64,000 bases of DNA from Pseudisothecium myosuroides (lineage: Eukaryota; Streptophyta; Bryopsida; Hypnales; Lembophyllaceae), in NCBI GenBank assembly GCA_951799445.1, contig OX637289.1, forward strand, positions 10,321,321 through 10,385,320, read 5' to 3'. The translations under genes were made by a program, and so were the position numbers. The notes below the pieces were generated by a model. It was not told where the DNA came from. It searched no databases and saw only the letters and a list, made by a program, of their open reading frames with translations. Of this stretch, positions 61,028 through 64,000 are shown piece after piece (position 1 is the stretch's first letter; each line of letters begins with the position of its first letter).

Positions 61028-61969
61028 ATGGCGGGTCGAGCGGCAGCGCGATCGTTGTGGCGAGCGGCGCGTGCACCGCACCAGAGCGGCCCTCCTCGCG
61101 CTCTGGGCGCGGCGACACAGGCGGGGCAGCAGCAAGAGGCTCACGGTGAGGGTTTGGGCGTCAGGGGATTGCGAGGTCTTGCGCTTCTTGGCGCGGGGAC
61201 GACGGGTCTGATAGGTTTGGCAGGTGTGGCGTACGCCGATGAGGCCGAGCACGGCCTGGCGGCCCCGCAGTACTCGTGGTCGCACAATGGGATTCTCAGC
61301 GGGTACGATCACGCGTCCATCCGCCGAGGGCACCAGGTGTTCCAGCAGGTGTGCGCGGCGTGTCATAGCGCTTCTTTGGTGGCTTACCGGGACTTGATCG
61401 GGGTGGCTTATACCGAAGACGAGGTGAAATGCTTGGCAGCCGAGGTGGAAGTCGAAGACGGCCCTGACGAGCAAGGTGAGATGTACTCGCGCCCTGGAAA
61501 ACCTAGCGACCACTTCCAGTCGCCGTATCCGAACGAATCCGCTGCGCGATATGCGAATGCAGGAGCGTATCCTCCCGATTTGAGCTTGATCACCAAGGCG
61601 CGTCACGACGGGCAGAATTACGTGTTTGCGTTGCTGCTAGGGTACCGTGATCCGCCTCACGGCGTTTCCGTGCGGGAGGGGTTGCATTACAACCCTTACT
61701 TCCCAGGGGGTGCCATTGCGATGCCGAAGATGCTGATGGACGGGGGGGTGGAGTATGAGGACGGAACCCCGGCGTCGGAGTCGCAGATGGCCAAGGACGT
61801 TGTGACATTTTTATCGTGGGCAGCGGAGCCTGAGATGGACGAGCGCAAGCTGGCCGGAGCGAAGTGGATTTTTGTACTGTCGTTGGCATTGCTTCAGGCT
61901 GCGTATTACAAGAGGTTTAGATGGTCTCCCATCAAGTCTAGGAAGATTGTGCTCGATGTGGTGAACTAG
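61028..61969 (+). CDS. CYC1: Cytochrome c1, mitochondrial (bc1 complex subunit), intronless
   Basis: A single uninterrupted frame of 313 aa. An Arg/Ala-rich presequence (about 1-35) and a hydrophobic stretch (about 45-66) form the bipartite signal that targets cytochrome c1 to the inner membrane and intermembrane space. The mature part starts near the DEAEHGL motif. The haem-binding CAACH is at 109-113, and the axial Met232 is in the AIAMPK motif. Conserved [14 protein letters not shown] and [13 protein letters not shown] blocks are present. A C-terminal membrane anchor (about 278-297) is followed by a basic tail. It transfers electrons from the Rieske protein to cytochrome c in complex III. 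The ATG at 61028 was chosen because it is the first one in frame and begins the presequence. Angiosperm homologues that I recall contain introns, so the lack of introns is noteworthy. Codon use is GC-rich as in the other genes here, with no sign of decay. Confidence 0.95.
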   Translation: MAGRAAARSLWRAARAPHQSGPPRALGAATQAGQQQEAHGEGLGVRGLRGLALLGAGTTGLIGLAGVAYADEAEHGLAAPQYSWSHNGILSGYDHASIRRGHQVFQQVCAACHSASLVAYRDLIGVAYTEDEVKCLAAEVEVEDGPDEQGEMYSRPGKPSDHFQSPYPNESAARYANAGAYPPDLSLITKARHDGQNYVFALLLGYRDPPHGVSVREGLHYNPYFPGGAIAMPKMLMDGGVEYEDGTPASESQMAKDVVTFLSWAAEPEMDERKLAGAKWIFVLSLALLQAAYYKRFRWSPIKSRKIVLDVVN

Positions 61970-64000
61970 AATTGCGGTGCGATTCTTCGAGTTTTGAAAT
62001 CGGGCTCCAGCGGTCTTCACGTATGGTCGGATTCTCCTCCTCGGAAATGATTTAGGTCTAAAGCTTGAAATTGTTTGATATCTAAATAGGCATCTGTTTC
62101 TCATGGAGGCGATGAGATTGTCTAACCGCGCTGAATATAAAGAATTCGTTAGTATTTCAAGCAATTGTTGTCACTTACCAGTTCCCTCCCAAATAATATC
62201 GAAGTTCCCGTTCGTGATTTTTATTCCTCGAAGCCCAAGTGCCAGCGTCTCCTGGAGTCGGTGTGTAATTGTATTCTTGTTTTCTTAATAGTACTCTTGT
62301 ATTCTGTGTATGGTGACTATGGTCCTTCCTAGAAGTCTAATTGTACAGAAACTTGGAGAATGCGTGTTCTAAGATACTTGGAGAGTGTTCTTTTTACAGT
62401 CTAAACAGAAGACAGTCGTGTGAATATACGTGTTTGGTGTTATGACTGACATCGCAATTGTAATGTCATAGAACTCAGCGATTAGGTGATGCAAAATGTG
62501 ATGTAAAATTGATACTTTCAATTGTGATGCAATTTCATTTTCAATCGTGATGCAATTTCATTCTTAACAAATAGGTGTAGTCAATAAGTTTACAGGATAT
62601 TCATGTGACTGTCCTCGGCAACCTCACCCGCGACTACCGTAGTCCATTCGCTGAGGGGATACCGAATGTAGAGACACCCATAATTGTCACGTTAAACTCT
62701 TAGAAATCGGGGTACATTTCGATGAGGAGGATGTATATTGGGTTTAGGTCATCTACCTATAAGACTATAACTCTTGCATCCTGTATCCAAATAATGCATT
62801 AATGCATTATGTGATGCGTTGCCACCCTTTTTCATTTGCTAAGAAGTCTACATGAAAATTTGAGTAGTGTAATAATGTGAACTGTGCTCAACTCTAAAAC
62901 GATTATCCCTCATTCAGTGGCGGCAGTGCAGACAACCAGGAAGCCCGTTAGGGAGACCGAGGCTTCCGAATCTGGGCATGGCGCGGATCCGTGTGAAACG
63001 CCACTGGCAGTGTACTGCTCACAGCACAGTCAGTAGCAACAGGAAGAACTCTCATACTGGTCGAGGTTGTGTTTTGCGAGTGTGTAATGTTGGAAGGTGC
63101 GTGAAGGTTGTAACAGTGAAAGTCATCCATCGGACACTTTGTATCCATCGGAGTATCAAACACTTTGTGTCTTCAGCGTCGTTTCATGGTTAAGTTTTAA
63201 AATGATTGTGGTAACGTTTGCCATTTTATCTGAAATTTGTCAATGTAATGGGAAGTCCCTGCAGAACAAAGTCCTGCAATTCAGAACTAATCTATGCAGT
63301 ATTGCAGTGTGGACTCATGGAGCTCTTGCCAGGTGACATTCTAACAATATCGGGGTGGGACCGTTTTGCGAAGACCTCTTGCTCCTGGCCTTTGCATTGA
63401 CAATCTCTTAGAAGAAAACCAGCTATGGTTCATGATGTTTTTGTGCTTAAATTTGTGTTAAAAACAAAGGTACCACAAACCATGTTGAAACAAGCATAGA
63501 CACATGAAAACTTAACACAATTTTTTTATAATTTCAGCCTATATCCATTTGTATTAGTCCATACTACCACCATGGACATGTGAAAACTTAACACAAATTT
63601 TTGTAATTTCAACCCATATCCATTTGTTCTAGTGAACACTACCATCATGGTATGTTGGTACCGAGCTCTAGTTGGCCAGAGATCGAATGTTACCAAGAGT
63701 GTTGGAGGGCAATACAACAACAAAATTTGAGGGGCAATTTACGCTAAACGCTGTTAACCCGAAGGGGTGACCCTCGAAATCATCCTTTTTTTTTATTACC
63801 ATGTGAATCATTAGCCTCCAAAATTGCAAAAGTACTCATTGCAAGTCAAACTACTATAGAAGATCTTCCCTTTCCACAACAAATTTTGAGGATGAATAGT
63901 TGCACTTCTCTCCTATACAATTTGATTCCCTATCATCCATCGGACATAAAACATCTGCCGTAGCATTCAAGGGTTAAGGTTGTTTCAAGTTGAGAAATTC
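61970..64000. other. Cytochrome c1 3' region, then intergenic DNA with small repeats
   Basis: No gene is supported. A 22-base word with GTGATGCAATTTCATT is repeated at 62518-62562. A tandem duplication with a 76-base period lies at 63500-63651, with TGAAAACTTAACACAA and ATATCCATTTGT in both units. Near the window end, TTAA-CCC at 63754-63760 and GGG-TTAA at 63971-63977 might mark another short TTAA element, but the termini agree over only three bases. Confidence 0.45.

Noticed and set aside
63754..63977. A possible further TTAA element near the window end
   Set aside because: TTAA-CCC and GGG-TTAA are present, but the next bases of the two ends do not match, so chance is likely.

Overview
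The window is nuclear DNA of a land plant. It has spliced genes with GT-AG introns, plant-specific families (an LRR receptor-like kinase of the Arabidopsis At2g16250 type, a ureide permease), a mitochondrial cytochrome c1 with a targeting presequence, and long AT-rich intergenic DNA full of small inverted-repeat elements. Compact introns and GC-richer genes in AT-rich surroundings would suit a bryophyte or other non-seed plant, but that is a guess. I see no rRNA, tRNA, CRISPR, or intact transposase or reverse transcriptase gene.

Layout. Positions 1-24 kb hold no gene I can support. They are a mosaic of non-autonomous DNA elements. The main one is a family of about 0.9 kb whose ends read TTAA-CCCCTAAAG ... 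CTTTAGGGG-TTAA. Beside it lie a 222-bp TTAA element, a GAGCATCTC/TAA hairpin element, a CTCCCTC/TA Stowaway-like element, and simple repeats. From about 24.1 kb the composition becomes GC-richer, and an LRR receptor-like (pseudo)kinase follows at 25955-30042 (+, 4 exons including a 23-nt microexon). A small secreted 12-cysteine protein lies at 34544-31998 (-, 3 exons including a 35-nt exon). Positions 35-41.6 kb are repeats again, including a foldback element with a TTAA element inserted in one arm. A nardilysin-like M16 metalloprotease fills 50927-41639 (-, 19 exons, 1004 aa). Across a 1.8-kb divergent intergenic region a ureide permease-like transporter runs 52743-56768 (+, 5 exons, 451 aa). 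Positions 57-61 kb contain a 1.3-kb foldback repeat, followed by an intronless cytochrome c1 gene at 61028-61969 (+). The window ends in repeats.

The exon models were assembled by hand. In all three long multi-exon models and in the small secreted protein, the reading frame closes exactly across every junction, which is strong internal support. The genes belong to unrelated processes: surface signalling, a secreted peptide, proteolysis, ureide/nucleobase transport and respiration. No functional cluster is implied.

The most informative non-genic observation is at 36992-38168. One arm of a foldback element carries a TTAA element, and the opposite arm preserves the same site unoccupied with a single TTAA. 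This supports precise insertion at TTAA, as in piggyBac-type elements. A TA duplication inside a TTAA target cannot be excluded.
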